A stretch of DNA of 64,000 nucleotides from Marchantia polymorpha subsp. ruderalis. Lineage: Eukaryota > Streptophyta > Marchantiopsida > Marchantiales > Marchantiaceae. Below, one piece after another: positions 21,659-33,469 of the stretch. The translations under genes and the position numbers were made by a program. The DNA is taken from positions 31,808,501 to 31,872,500 of the forward strand of contig AP031352.1 of NCBI GenBank assembly GCA_037833965.1, written 5' to 3'. Position 1 is the first letter of the stretch. Every line of letters starts with the position of its first letter. The notes under the pieces are model-generated. The model searched no databases, had not been told where the DNA came from, and worked only from the letters and a program-made list of their open reading frames with translations.

Positions 21659-22059
21659 TGTGGTAACCCACTTTTTGTTTATGTGCACAATTTAAAACAT
21701 TTTTGGAATATAGTACCGCAGCAGCGACTGTAAATAGTAATCGGTACTCTTAAATAGAGTGAAAATGGATGATCGCGGGGCTCGTAGAATCATCGAGAAT
21801 CATCTAGTTTGACGTAATGTCTGGGACAGGCGCCCTGGCCCGAACGAACGGTTCTGAGGGAAATCGCCTTCGGCGCAAGCCGGAGAATACGCCTTCGGTG
21901 CTAGACGCCTTCGGCGCTAGGGAAATCCCTCGTGACTGTCTCAATTCGTAATGCCTTGATCTGGTTAGGATCTTGTTAGAAAGAGCTCGATGCGCTCATT
22001 CTAACCAACCCAAGAACTCTTGGAACGGATGAGAGATCAATGAGTTACGAGTGTCAGAA

Positions 22060-22560
22060 GTTATTGACAGGGAGCGCCTTCGGCAGAACGCCTTCGGTGA
22101 CGGACGATGCGCCTTCGGCCTAAGGGTGAACGCCTTCGGCGGTGTACTCCTTCGTTCAAGCGCCTTCGGCGCCAGCGCATCAAGATTAGGTCAACGCCTT
22201 CGGGGCAAGCGACTCCGTACGGTCCGCCTTCGGCCAAGCTCCTTCGGCGGTACGTAATAGTCGGACACGTGCGCCTTCGGCGGAACGGAACTCTTGCGGC
22301 AAGAGCGCCTTCGGGGGGACAAGACAGATAAGTGGAAAGGACAAGACAAGTTGACTTCGGTCAACGCCTTCGGCTCAAGCGCCTTCGGCGATGCACCTAC
22401 GTCGACGGACGTCTTCAAGGGTACGCCTTCGGCGCTACGGGTCAACGCCTTTGGCGGAAGATGCACGCCTTCGTCCGTGCGCCTTCGGCGGTGCGGGAAA
22501 GGACAGAGTCAAGAATTGGCCAGAGGCGAAGGCCTCCGCCACAACGCCTTGGGCGCTGCG
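22060..22560. repeat. CGCC-TTC-GGCG hairpin repeat field
   Basis: About fifteen or more copies of CGCCTTCGGCG or its close variants occur within 500 bases at irregular spacing. Each can fold as a 4-bp stem with a three-base loop. Spacing is not periodic, which argues against a simple tandem repeat. Confidence 0.82.
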
Positions 22561-22727
22561 TGAGCAGGGCTACGTCGACAGACGACTGCTGAAATCGAAT
22601 TCAAGTTTTGAGCGTGTGAGCCCGCACAACGGCGGAGCGTGAAGCCGAGCGTGCGAGAGGGGTGCCGTTACGCCTCCAAGCCGGCGCGGCAATCAAGTGG
22701 GTCGATCTCCACGCCCAAGTGTCGACG

Positions 22728-25681
22728 ATGAAATCTTGTGAGCCGAAGGCGGTCGACTCATTCTTGGAATTGCAATTTCGATTTTTCGCGAGAGCTGAGT
22801 GCGCACGAATTGGCAGAGAGAAATCAAAGAGAGAGGCGACACGCGGAGAATTGCAGGCCAGAACGAAGGAGCTGAGTGCTTGGCCGAGGGAATTGCTAGG
22901 GAGTGAGAGTGAGAGTTCGCGGAAAGATTGCGTCCGCGTACTAGAAGCGAGGAGCTAGCAGAAGAAAGTCGCGGACTTCTGAAGTGCGCGGGGAATTTTA
23001 AGAACGCGATGTCGAAGACGACGCAGCTGCGGATGATTCCGCTGAAGCTACCGCAGATTGGGTTGCGCGCGTTCCAGCACGAGCTGACTGCGGTGAAACT
23101 CGATTTCCTCCTGTGGGGGTGGAATTGGGTGTGTCTAGACATGGTGCGCAAGTGGCAGAAGGATAGGAACCAACCTACGCGCGGATTTCGACCTCACGTA
23201 GAGCGATGGGACATCAGTGACTGGGAGCAGGTGTTGGAAAGATGCGAGGGAGAGGACGGCCATCTTCTATTCGAGAGTGAAAGCATCAAGGTCACGAAGG
23301 AGGAGGAGATTTCTTTTGAGACCCTATTCAAGAGCAGCAAGTCTAGCAAGAACGGGTACAAGACCCGGGACTACAAGGATCGCTACCGCAGAAATGTCGC
23401 GGTAGCACTTCTTCAGCTCTTGCAGCCTCACATGACCACCTACATAACTTCTTGGCAGGTGGCTTTCGTGGAGCTGGCGTTGGCCGAAGCTCCGATTCAT
23501 TGGGCTCGCATTTTGTAGAAGATAACGAGGCAGCATGCGTTCGAGGAGGAGAAGGGAGTATCGATCAATCACCTCTCCCCCTTCTTGATCAATTTCTATC
23601 AGTCGATGGGTTGTCTGACCGCGACCGAGCGGGTGCAATTTCCATTGCTGTCACGCAGCAATCCGGGGCGGTATGTGAAGGACGTCGAGGTCGACACCGA
23701 CGAAGACGAGACTCCTGCCTGCACGCCACCAGCCCAACCGAGGGCCGAAGGAGAATCGCTCGCAGCATGAGTGCCGCGGAAGCGAAGATGGGAAGGAGGA
23801 GCAGAGAAGGGCCAACAACGGGATGTTGCGGCTCTCAAACGGAAGCGGCCACTGCAAGAGCTCTGCAGTCGGCCTAAGCAGAATGCATGCATGCTCGTGT
23901 TGCCTGCAAGCAACGCGGAGACGGGGCGTGCTGCAGAGGGAAATAACTCACCATCCTCGAGGGAGGATAGGAGCCCGCGGACTGTAGAGAGGTCAGTGGA
24001 CCTCCCTGTGCCGAAGTCACGGACGCCTTGGGCAGAAGCAAGACGGCCTCCGGATCAGGAGAAACAACACGCGACACCGACGAATGTGCCGGCGGCGGAC
24101 AGATGCTTCCCGTCCGAGCAAGTACCGTTCGCTGACTCGATCTTGGGTCAGGAGCCTTCGACTCAAGCGCCTTCTTGCAGTCGTCCTCGGCGCAACGGAG
24201 AAGTGGGAAGGAGCCTACGGATAAGGCTCCTTTAGCTCAAGGGCCTTCGGCCCAAGAGCTTATGAGTAGGGAATTCGGGGCAAGAGCCTTTGGCTCAAGG
24301 GCCTTCGGGTGAGCCGCCTTCGGCGGAAGCCCAACGCGAGAAGATAGACGAAGGAGAGGAGGGAAAGACACGTGTGCCTTTGGCGCAGCCGCCTTCGGCT
24401 CAAGCGTCTTCGGCGGTAGACGCCTTCGGCGCTGCGGCTTTGGTAGCGACAGATCAGGCGGGCGGTGCGGGCTTGTTGGAGACCGGATTCCCCACCGCCT
24501 TAGACATTTTGGCAGGGAGTAGTGCGGCGGCAATAGCAGCAGAAGCGGAAGCTACGCAGCCCAACTCCTGGGAATCGCCAGGGAATTCCGTGGCGACTGA
24601 AATCCTCAATTCGGAGGATGATGGAGACGAATCGGGCTCGGATGAGGAGGAAGAGCAGTCAGTGAAAGGCACGCCGACGACAGCACTGTGCGAACAGGTG
24701 GCACCTTTGTTGAGGTATCTCGATCGCAAGGTGGCGAAGTACGCTGACCCCCGCCACCCTTGGTCCTACGTCGAGTTGGTGCGCAGGCGAACTCGCACCA
24801 AAGTTAGAACCTGTAGATTGTTGGCTTCCTTGGACGGAGACATCAAGGACCTGGGGTTGAAGAACGAGACCCTCCGCGGACATCTCGCAATCGTGCGGTG
24901 TCCGCGGAGACCCCCGCCACCCTGGGTCCTACGTCGAATTGATGCGCAGGCGAACACGCACCAAAGTCAGAATCAGTAGCTTGTTGGCTTCCTTGGACGA
25001 GGACATCAAGGACCTGCGGTTGAAAAAACGAGGCCCTCCGCGGACACCTCGCAATCGTGCGGAAATTGCAGAAGGTAGTTAACAAGACGCGAGACGAGAA
25101 GTTCGAGGATGCGAAGAAGGAGTTCGCCAAGCAGCAGGCGAAGCTCGCGGATGAGCTTGATTTTGAGCAAACTCAGAATCGCATCTTGTGAGAGGAGCTC
25201 GTGCGACAGACACGGTTGCTAGAGCAGTGTCAGCTCGCACGCCAGGCGGATGAGGATTTAATCCGTCAATTGCAATCACAGTGCGGCGAATTGAGAGCGC
25301 AACGTGCGGAGTCAGAGTTGCAGTTGGTAGGAGTTGAAGACGCTTGCCGGCGGGAGGCAGATCGCACGAAAGAAGAGTTGGTGGAACGTGTAAACCACTG
25401 TCTCAGAGGTTACACCCTGGGAAGTGGCTCAGCAGGAGAAAATCACACTACGCGAGTTAGAGCTTCGTGCGGCGGGCTTGATGTCGGGTGACAGTCGGAG
25501 CCGACGGCGAGTGGCGAAGAAGTTAGATGCCTTCCTGGCCAGGTCGCTGGACGCCATTGCGAACGTCCAGGCGGAGGTGACTGCGGTGTTGAGGCGGCTG
25601 GGGTTGCGCAGTCGAACCGAAGACTGGTCGGGTAAGGAGTTAGCGCGCAGCAGTCCGTCGCGCAGGAGACACAGTAGATGA
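22728..25681 (+). pseudogene. U3-encoded ORF of giant LTR, copy 4
   Basis: The frame starts at an ATG in the same position as copy 6 (MKSCEPKA). It has a frameshift near 22930, then runs with the conserved domain (LLWGWNWVC, TRDYKDRYRRNVAVALLQLL, SINHLSPFLINFYQ). Stops lie at 23516 (TAG in place of Trp) and 23768 (TGA in place of Arg). The palindrome-rich middle is disturbed around 24180-24290. The acidic patch and LLRYLDRKVAKYADPR are intact. A partial tandem duplication of about 160 bp (24747 and 24909 starts) breaks the coiled coil, which recovers afterwards (VRQTRLLEQCQLARQADED). Confidence 0.72.
24747..25062 (+). repeat. About 160-bp tandem duplication in copy 4
   Basis: Two adjacent copies start with GACCCCCGCCACCC (24747 and 24909) and both end with CGCAATCGTGCGG. 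Other copies have a single unit. Confidence 0.85.
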
Positions 25682-26721
25682 CCTGCAGCGTCTTGTAGTG
25701 TAGTGTAGTGTAGAGTGTTAGTTAGGACTTAGAAGGTATAAAGTAGTTCAAGGCGTCTTGCCTTGGGATTCTTCCAGTTTCGGAAGTGCAGATCAGGAAC
25801 TCATTTTCTCTGCGTGTTTGTATCCTTAGTTCTGTCACCGCGCAAGAGGAGCTACAGCTTGACGAAGATACCCATTTTGTAGCTGAAGGCCCTCGGCCGA
25901 ATGTTCAGAGCTAGTGTACTGGTTAGATACTTGAGCAGTTTGGATCTACACCTGCGGGTGATTGCTAAATGCTCAGAGCTAGTAACTAGTTAGACACTTG
26001 AACAGTTCGTCCCTACACCTTCGGGTGATTGTTCTTGTTTGTACTCCTTCGGGATGTTTCCCCTGAATGCCAAAGTGAAGTTTTGTTACTTCGAGTAAGC
26101 CTTGGTTGTAATTCAGGTTACGCTGCAGAAGGCGCCCTCGGGGCAAACCTCTGTAGTATTTTTGGGAATGACTAGTGCCTGAGAATTCAAACTCGTCAAT
26201 AGACTGTTATGGTGTGCCACTGGATCTTTTCTCAGTTGAGTTTCTCAGTTCAGACCTGTAGTCTCTGCGCGTTTTGTGAGTTGAGTGTGTTGTTCACCGC
26301 GTGTGAGTGACTTCGGTTTGACGAAGATACCGCATCCAAAGTAGGAAGTCCAACCCGGGTGCCCAGCGCTAGTAGAAACTAGTGGAAGGGTTGTAAAAGC
26401 CGGAGTTGGGAGTCACTACCTGCAGATTCGCTGAATGTACTCGTGAGAGACTTTCCCCTTGAAATCTTAAGTAGAGGTCCTAACCGACCTCTGAGTTGTG
26501 TTTCTATAGTTTCAGGTGTGTGTTGGGGTGAACTACGCTGCACTGTGCTTCCTCCGAGTTGAGCACTTGCAGTATTTATGGGAGTGATAGTTGCCTGAGA
26601 ATTCAAACTCTTCAATAGTCTGTTAAACGTGATACTTTGTACTCTGTGTGTTGACTCTGTCCCTGTGAGTTCGACCTTTTTGCTGCTATACTGCAGTTTT
26701 AGCCTTTGGTGGGTTATTACA

Positions 26722-27316
26722 CTCCTGTGAACTTAACACTCTACAAACGCCACATTGGAAAGCTTCTTTACTTAACCCGTACGCGACCTAATATTGCATT
26801 TGCAACCAATCAGGCAAGTAGGTATATGCATGAACCCTAGGAACTTCACCTTGGAGTTCTTAAAAGTCATCTTACGTTACCTTAAGAGATATCTCTCATA
26901 TGGCATTTTCCACATTAATGGGGAGGATGACCATCTTGAGGGATATTTAGATGCCAACTACGCGGCAAACCTTTCACAAAAGCATCTCCACTAGCGTCTA
27001 CCTTGGGATCCCCACCAGTATCGTGAAACTCCAAGAAAAAAAGTTCCACTTCTCCTTCCAACTGCAAATTCGAATATATATGAACCGATTTGGATTTGAA
27101 GATTGTTAGAAGAAATTGGACGTTACACTTTGAATGCCATCCGGATTGGTGTTGATAATGAGAGTGCTATCAAATTAGCCAATAATACTATTTTTCATGA
27201 TAGGACTAAGCATTTCGAAGTCGACTGGAACTTCTGTAGACAAAAGGTAGAAACAGGTGATATTACTGTAGAATATATACCCACAGACATGCTCACAAAA
27301 ACCTTGAGCTCGTAAT
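26722..27316 (+). pseudogene. Copia C RNase H and 3' end
   Basis: Plus-strand remains follow copia order: YKRHIGKLLYLTRTRPNIAF, VILRYLKRYLSYGIF, EGYLDANYAANL, IGVDNESAIKLANN and VEYIPTDMLTKTLSS. A segment in the middle is rearranged. No LTR is found after it. Confidence 0.85.
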
Positions 27317-27865
27317 AGTTGCAGAATGGATGAGAAGTATTTCAGTCAGCTGCAAAGAAGAAAAACAAGAGGTGGAGTATATTGTAAATCTATAGTGAGT
27401 TGAAAATTTGTTTCCTTCATTTTAAGTGAAAAGATGCAGGTGTCGAACAGCGAGAAGAATATCAGGATTCGCCACTACAGTCGTATCTGTGCAAGTATTT
27501 GGGCCAGTAAATAGTTCAGGAGAATTCCTGCTGTAGGATTGACAAATTGATTTGATATGCTAAGATAAGATACGGATTGAAAAATTGATATAAAATGTGA
27601 GATACTTATACATTTGTTCGCTCACGAATAAACTGGTTACAAGATTTGTTCATTTCTCGTTTCCTGTGCACATGATAACAAAAGGTTTCAACAAAGTGAA
27701 CTCTGTATTAAAACTTTATACCTTTCTACTTATTGTTGAGCTTTACTTACTTCACATAGAAAATGTCACAAACTTTTGATACACAAACATTCATACCCGA
27801 GATTTTTCTTCACCTCTCTTCGGTCGCTTCGTGTGTATAAACAGATAAGTACTGCGGTAGCTTGA
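27317..27865. other. AT-rich spacer, nothing recognised
   Basis: The end of copia C fades into AT-rich DNA with short open frames only. I find no LTR, tRNA or conserved gene. Homology to the right-hand duplicate begins at about 27866. Confidence 0.5.
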
Positions 27866-28874
27866 TTGCGCTTGTACACTTATCAGCCAAATGTAAAAGG
27901 ACCAGGACAGTAAATGTGGAGGCCCGTTTATCTGTTTGTTTGCTTTTTAGCGAGATGTTTACTTCAATTCAGCCTAGCCCATCTGAATAATAAGCCTGAT
28001 CGCGCAGATTTGTGCGAGAAACGGAGAGACTGCTGTTACACACTGCAGTCTCACTCAAACGGATGAATACTAAGCCTTCGTGGTTGTATCTATGGACGCT
28101 TGGGGATGCATAAAAGCTATCTGACTTCGGAACTCATCAACCAGTCATTCGAACGACGTTACCCAGGAATTCTAGAGCATTGTCCTGAGTGGCGGCGTTC
28201 TTGTTCTTTCTCGAGGCGCCATCCACTCCAGACTCGGGCATTTTCCGAAGCTGCACCGAGCCCCGCCGCGTCCTCTGCAGATCCCTTCGCTGCTCGCCTT
28301 CTCCGCTTGCTTCTTCCTCGCGCACCGTCCTCGAGAACTGAAGCTCGATCGCTCGAACTTGGCTCGATCCTGAAGCATGGAAGCGGATTCGTGAGCGGGC
28401 TGTGGCTTTTTCGAGCGATGCATGAGCCCCTTCGAATCCGTCGAGCGAAAGGAGTGAGTGGGATAATCACGATCTCTCAGACCCGCGAAAGCTCCGGAAT
28501 TCTTCGCCTCTCTTATCGCCTGCAACGAATATTTCAATTACGGGCACAAATCAGAGTCCCGTCGCTGCCTTCCAGTCTTCGGCCTTGTTTCCCAAATCTT
28601 CGCTCGCGATACTTTCTTGCCCGAGGAGGTGACTCGCCTTTTCCTGCGCGGTCCTCGACGCCATTCCATGGCAAGCTCAGACGGAAACAGCCTGGAGAGA
28701 GGGACCGCGGACATCATTCCTGGCTGTTTCCGTCTCGCTAGACCGCGTACTGTCGTCGAGGATGTGCAAAACAGGCGAGGCTGAGACACCATAATAGGAG
28801 AACAAACTGAGATGGAGTATTCCATCTGTGTTTACTTATTTTTATACCCACGACCACGATGATGATCCTTTCTT

Positions 28875-29055
28875 CGACGACCATCACGACCTCTGATTGC
28901 TCCGCTTTGGCACCGAACATGACGATGACCATGACGACCTCTCTTTGGTCCGCATCGTCAACGAACTTTGGCGACATCCATGACGACCTCTGTGATTGCT
29001 ACCCTTTGGCGCCGAGCTGGACGGTGACCATGACGACGTCACTGTTTGGTCTGCC
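28875..29055 (+). repeat. Minisatellite with a period of about 50 bases
   Basis: Units containing ACCATGACGACCTCT start at about 28879, 28927, 28975 and 29027. The right-hand duplicate (54430-54540) has about three more degenerate units. Confidence 0.6.
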
Positions 29056-29092
29056 TGGGTCCCGAACTGCGGAAGCATGGAGCTGGCTTGAT

Positions 29093-29456
29093 AAAGTTAA
29101 TAAAGAGCGGGCATGCTCTTTCACCGTTGTACAGTACTTTCGATCCGGATTCTACGGTGGAGGAGTCTCCACTCGTGCAAATAATGCGGGAACGTGGTTG
29201 AAGGTTTCTCGATACAAAATTCAAGGAGAAAACACAATCGTCCGAAGGTATCGATACTCAGGCGTTATTGAGGTCAAGAGCTGATATCTGCTGGAGGATT
29301 GGCACAGTATCACGCGGGAATCTTGAACCTCACTGGGCATGTGGGTATGATTTCAGGGAATTCGTGCGGAGATTGCAACAGTCACCGAAAGTCTCAAGGA
29401 TTTCAGCTTTTCATCTTTTGCCTGGAGGAGGAGATGGGAACAACAGCGCACTTGAT
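29093..29456. mobile_element. 364-bp insertion with 6-bp direct repeats
   Basis: Compared with the right-hand duplicate near 54557-54562, the left copy has 364 extra bases. They are bordered by CTTGAT at 29087-29092 and at 29451-29456. No terminal inverted repeats or coding capacity are seen. It may be a small non-autonomous transposon; deletion in the other copy is the alternative. Confidence 0.5.
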
Positions 29457-30202
29457 CGAGGTGCAGGCATCTTCGTCAAACTCAGGGTGGTACATAAGCT
29501 AAGCTTGAACGGAGGCGAAGAGAGCACGATGGACTCCAGACGCAGAGACGAAGACAACGAGGTGGCTGGGTAGCTCTGACATTCTGCTTCAAAGTACGAA
29601 TTATGTCTTAACCATTCCTCGAGACGAGATTTGATTTGACTCCTCGTCATCTTCAATCGTCTTGAGAATGAGTCATGTTGAAAAGAAGAATCGTTGCGAA
29701 TTTCAGTCATCAAGTATCACGTGTCCGCCTGGATGTCCCCCGGGCGGAACGACATGCACATGTATGTAGGCTCGATGTTTCGACTCCGGACAACTGTACA
29801 CGTGGCTCGAGGGGAAATGCTTACAACTGGCTGCTTTGAGCGACGTACCACGTGTCAGAATGCGAGGTGAACTGGAATATCGGTGGAGGATGTTACTAGG
29901 AGATGCCAGAATAGCGTCGAGAGCCGTAGATCTTCAATATCGAGTGCAGCTGACAAAGGTCCTGATCCCTTGCCTGAAACACTCCAGATGGTAACCGCAG
30001 ATTACGCGTCCCGGAATGTTCTAACCTCACCTCACTTCATAGCAATTTGACAAGTGGGAGCGATGTCTGCAGGTATCGAACACAATGCCCAGAGCACTGC
30101 AGTCATATCTCTTCGTTTAGATACGCTACAGCGACTGTCTTATGATCCCTTTAGAATTTAATCTAACGAAAGCATGTGAGTTTCACATCTAGCGGGTAAC
30201 AT

Positions 30203-30275
30203 GGGGTTACGTTCCAATTGGTAGAGCAGAAAAGCGAGAATCCTCGTGTCGCAAGTTCAAATCTGGTTTCTGGTA
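30203..30275 (+). pseudogene. Degraded organellar tRNA-Phe(GAA)-like sequence
   Basis: The stretch GGTAGAGCAGA, then AATCCTCGTGTC, then AGTTCAAATCTGGTT and CTGG follows the sequence order of chloroplast trnF-GAA. The anticodon loop and acceptor stem have mutated, so it cannot be functional. The copy in the right-hand duplicate (55352-55411) has lost the T-arm. It is probably a plastid-to-nucleus transfer that predates the segmental duplication. The identification is by memory of the trnF sequence. Confidence 0.6.
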
Positions 30276-30922
30276 AATTTTGGGAATAAAGAAACAAATT
30301 TTTCAAACCTTAAAAAGTATTCAAAAGAAATCTGAGGTTCTGAAGGCTTGTAAAATAGAGCTTAGAGTGTTGCTTATGAAGCTTGGAAAAAAACATACAA
30401 TATTATTCTAGTTAAGTTTCAAATACAGATAAACTAGAGTTATTATAATGTTCAATAAAAATGATAAAGTTGACAATAACTTCGATGTTCACCCTTTATC
30501 TGTTTCTATAAATTATAGAAATTAATAAATCTTATAAGGTTTTTTCCCTCTTTAGAGTGTTCAAATAGAAGCTTAAATCTGAACAGAGAAAGAGTTATGG
30601 AGAAGAATAAACTGAACTAAGGTTGAGAAATTCATGTTTAAGTCTAGGAACAAATCCATCGTCTCTCTCTGTCACCAAAGTGCATGCCGGTCGCCGTTCT
30701 TCCTCGCTAGAAAACTTCACGGCTCACTCACAGGCTGGGTAAAATCTTGGCAACTCCGAAATCATGAATCGTAACTGGAGGGCGGATATCTTACTGGAGT
30801 ATGGGTGCTCTTATTATATACGAGTCCAAACTTGCCAAATGTAGCCATCTGGTCGAGGCACGCGTGGAGGCCTAGCGAACATCGGCGTTGCATGCCTTTG
30901 AGTTTCATAAGGTTTCAGCCTG

Positions 30923-30960
30923 GACACGTGATTGGACTACACCCGCCAGACAATATATAA
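30923..30960 (+). promoter_or_regulatory. LEA1 promoter: G-box and TATA
   Basis: GACACGTG (30923-30930) is a G-box/ABRE-type core, and TATATAA lies at 30954-30960, about 170 bases before the ATG. The same arrangement stands before the LEA2 gene. It suggests ABA or dehydration response. Confidence 0.65.
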
Positions 30961-31129
30961 GCAACCTGCAAAGAGAGACTGAGCATCTGTACTCCACTCG
31001 CCATTCCTCTCGCAAATTGAGCTCTTCGCCTCTAACACTGCTCAAAATCTATCTACCGCAGTCAGTGAGGCTTTCCTTGCGTATTCAGCGCGATTGTGCA
31101 GAGCTCGTTGCACACTCTTCTCCTACAAA

Positions 31130-32028
31130 ATGGCATCCATGACAGCCGCAACCACTTCCGCCCTGCAGGTAGGAAGCATCAGCTCAGTGTCCAGGACCAC
31201 TGTTCCCAAGTCCGCATCCGTCAGTTTGGGATCGTCAGCAAGTCTGAGGGGCCTGAGATTGAGGGCTGCCCCCGCACCACGACTCCGATCGACCCAACCG
31301 TTCGCTATCCGTGCCGAGGATGGCTCAGGAATCGTGGACTCTGTCAAGGAAGGAGCCGATCAGGTTGCCAAGAATGTTCAGGATGGAGCCAACAAGGCTG
31401 GCGAAGTTGTCTCAGACGCTGCCTCAAATGTCAAGTCCGGAGCACAGAATGTCGTGGAAACCGTGAAGGACAAGGCTGGAGACTTGACCGGACAGGCCAA
31501 GAGCGCCAGCAAGGATCTCGGAAGCAAGGCTGAAGACGTCAAGGTACATTCCCGACCATACTTTTATTCTCGTTCTGTAACAATCCGGCTCTGCTGCAAC
31601 TGTGTGTCCATGGTGTCCATGAATTAGCGTGATCCATCTCGATTCAGGGCTGAAATGGAGTGGCTGACCGCTTCCATTGGCGATTCCTCGGTGATTCGAT
31701 TGATTAGGCTTTGAAAGTGAACGAAGGTGTTTTCCTGATCGTGATTGCCGTACACCTGTTTGTGTTTCAGGACAGCGTCAAGGAGGGTACTGACAAAGCT
31801 ACCAGCAAAGCACAGGACGCTGGAAAGGATCTCCAGGGAAAAGCTGAGGATGCTACGTCGTCTGCCCAGTCGAGCTTTAAGGACGCTTCGAGGCAGGCAG
31901 AGGGATCCGTCAGAGATGTTTCGAAGTCTGCTCAGTCAGGATTAGACGACGCTTCGAGCAAGGCCAAGTCCGGTATCGATGACGCATCCAGGAAGACAGA
32001 GAAGGCCGCCAACGACCTAAAGAATTAG
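31130..32028 (+). CDS. LEA1: plastid-targeted LEA-like protein (two exons)
   Basis: Exon 1 (31130-31543) and exon 2 (31771-32028) join in phase 0 across a GT...AG intron of 227 bases, giving 223 residues. The ATG in AAAATGGC is chosen over the one 12 codons upstream because all family members start here. Residues 1 to about 66 are Ser/Arg-rich without acids and end AIRAEDG, typical of a chloroplast transit peptide. The mature part has LEA group-3 (LEA_4-like) repeats of about 11 residues: VKEGADQVAKNV, VVETVKDKAGDLTGQAKS and KAKSGIDDASRKTEKAANDL. It would be a hydrophilic, helix-forming protectant in the plastid stroma. Its neighbour LEA2 differs by one residue. Confidence 0.9.
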
Positions 32029-32140
32029 AGGGTGGAGCTCAATCTGTCGACAACGCCTGTGTCCTGAAACTTGTGCCATAGCCAACCATCAGATTTTGTA
32101 TAATGTGTAGAGAACTTCCTGATAGAGATTCAGTCGACGC

Positions 32141-32656
32141 ACGCTCTCCAATATCATCAGCTCCAGTAGCTTCTGCCTCAGCTACTGCGAACGGAGGAGA
32201 TGCTGGACATTTAGATACTGGAGCTTTTCCTAATTAGGGATACATCACAAATTCATGCAACCTCTTTCGGGAGGCCACTTGTGAAATAGGTCCATCACAT
32301 CAACTTAGCACAGCCATCAGCGGGTTATTTTCTGCTAGATGCTTTTTCTCAAAAAAAATTCTCAAATTTTTTGTATGTGCTTAGTACTGAGGCCAGTTTG
32401 TATTTATCCAGGCGAAATGTTGTGGACATGGGTAGATCTGCTGAGTTCATTGAGAGAGTCATTCCGTTTTTGGTGAAGAAACAGACAGTACTTGCACCAA
32501 CTCTTCGAGTCATAAAAGCTCCCAGTTCAAGCCTTGACTAGTCATATTGACGAAGCTTTTGGTTGGAATGTGGAAGTGTGTTTTTGCACTGAGCAGTCAC
32601 TGTGACAATTGTAAAAATTGTCCCTCTTTCAATTTATTACAGGATGATGTGTCCTT
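32141..32656. other. Spacer without recognised features
   Basis: Homology to the second LEA unit stops near 32140. The DNA to 32656 is moderately AT-rich and shows no long conserved frame. It leads into the inverted repeat. Confidence 0.4.
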
Positions 32657-33356
32657 GTCACGCTTATCATAGTGCAAAACGTGCGGTCCAGCTTGCTCAT
32701 GAAAGAATTGAAAACGAATTTGGTCAAAGTTGTATATGAGCGAAGAAATTAAATATTCGTTGGATTTCATTGAAAATTTACTAATTTCTACAATCCGTAT
32801 CTTTCAAGAAATAATTGGTATAAAATTCATTGTTCCAAATACCTTCTCGAAAGAAATCTCATATTTCAACTTGCTGTCAAAATGACGATACATGACCCTT
32901 CTTCATCTGTATTCCATCAAAGACGTGATTAAATTTGGATTATGATACTGGTTCCATGAAACTCGTAGACATGGTCGGATGTTCCTTCCATGACTGTAGA
33001 GTCCAACAGATTCACACTGTTTCCGGTCTCTAATGATGAAATGCAGGTATCTGCAGTTTGTGGTAAACGTTCAATCACTCAACCCTGTGACACCTTAATC
33101 TACATTTCTCGTGAAGTTTCTAACCTTCATACGGAAAAAATTATAGGTCTTTCTCGTTACCACAAATCATCGTTAAAAACTTCTAGGGCGACGAATTATT
33201 AAACTTAAATGAACAAAGTTCCGTCATTGAGAAATATACGATTGAACATGAAGTCACTACTGCACTTGTCTTATACTGAAAAATCGAGCGTTCATAAACT
33301 GATCATGCAATAAACTTTACGTACATGATGGAAAATCTGAGAAATATTTTTAGGAT
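32657..33356 (+). repeat. Inverted repeat, left arm (700 bp)
   Basis: The arm is repeated in reverse at 34652-35351. Both arms keep an identical or nearly identical open stretch beginning MTVESNRFTLFPVSNDEM (32990 on plus, 35017 on minus). I do not recognise this peptide, and it may be incidental. Confidence 0.9.
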
Positions 33357-33469
33357 TTTCACAGAAATAAGATCATGTCATCAAGTAACAACTTCCATTT
33401 TTGTGTACACTGAGTGTTGCATGAAGATTGCATGAAATCATGTGTATCGCGCAGGAACTAAATATATAG

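Larger units (their letters stand above)
21659..26721 (+). mobile_element. Giant-LTR element, copy 4 (complete, solo)
   Basis: This 5,063-bp element runs from TGTGGTAACCCAC to GTGGGTTATTACA with the perfect 5-bp duplication CTCCT (21654-21658 and 26722-26726), inside copia C. It contains a leader with very many CGCCTTCGGCG units (about 21860-22560), the U3 ORF, TATA at 25737-25743 and about 980 bp of R/U5. Confidence 0.95.
27866..32140 (+). other. Segmental duplication, left copy (LEA unit 1)
   Basis: The block matches about 53385-57872 in the same orientation and ends in an intact LEA gene. It begins in both copies with GATTGCGCTTGTACACTTATC. Identity is high, with indels: a 364-bp insertion here at 29093-29456 and about 630 bp present only in the other copy. 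The tract 28100-28740 has long frames on both strands, but none keeps an intact frame in both copies, so I call no gene there. Confidence 0.9.

Noticed and set aside
28100-28741. 213-codon plus-strand ORF in LEA unit 1
   Set aside because: The counterpart in unit 2 is broken by frameshifts, the opposite strand is equally open, and no domain is recognised.
30203-30275. Functional tRNA gene
   Set aside because: The acceptor stem does not pair and the anticodon loop is altered. The duplicate has lost its T-arm.
32990-33202. 70-codon ORF in the inverted-repeat arm as a gene
   Set aside because: Conservation between the arms is explained by recent duplication. There is no recognised domain, and other frames in the arm are equally conserved.
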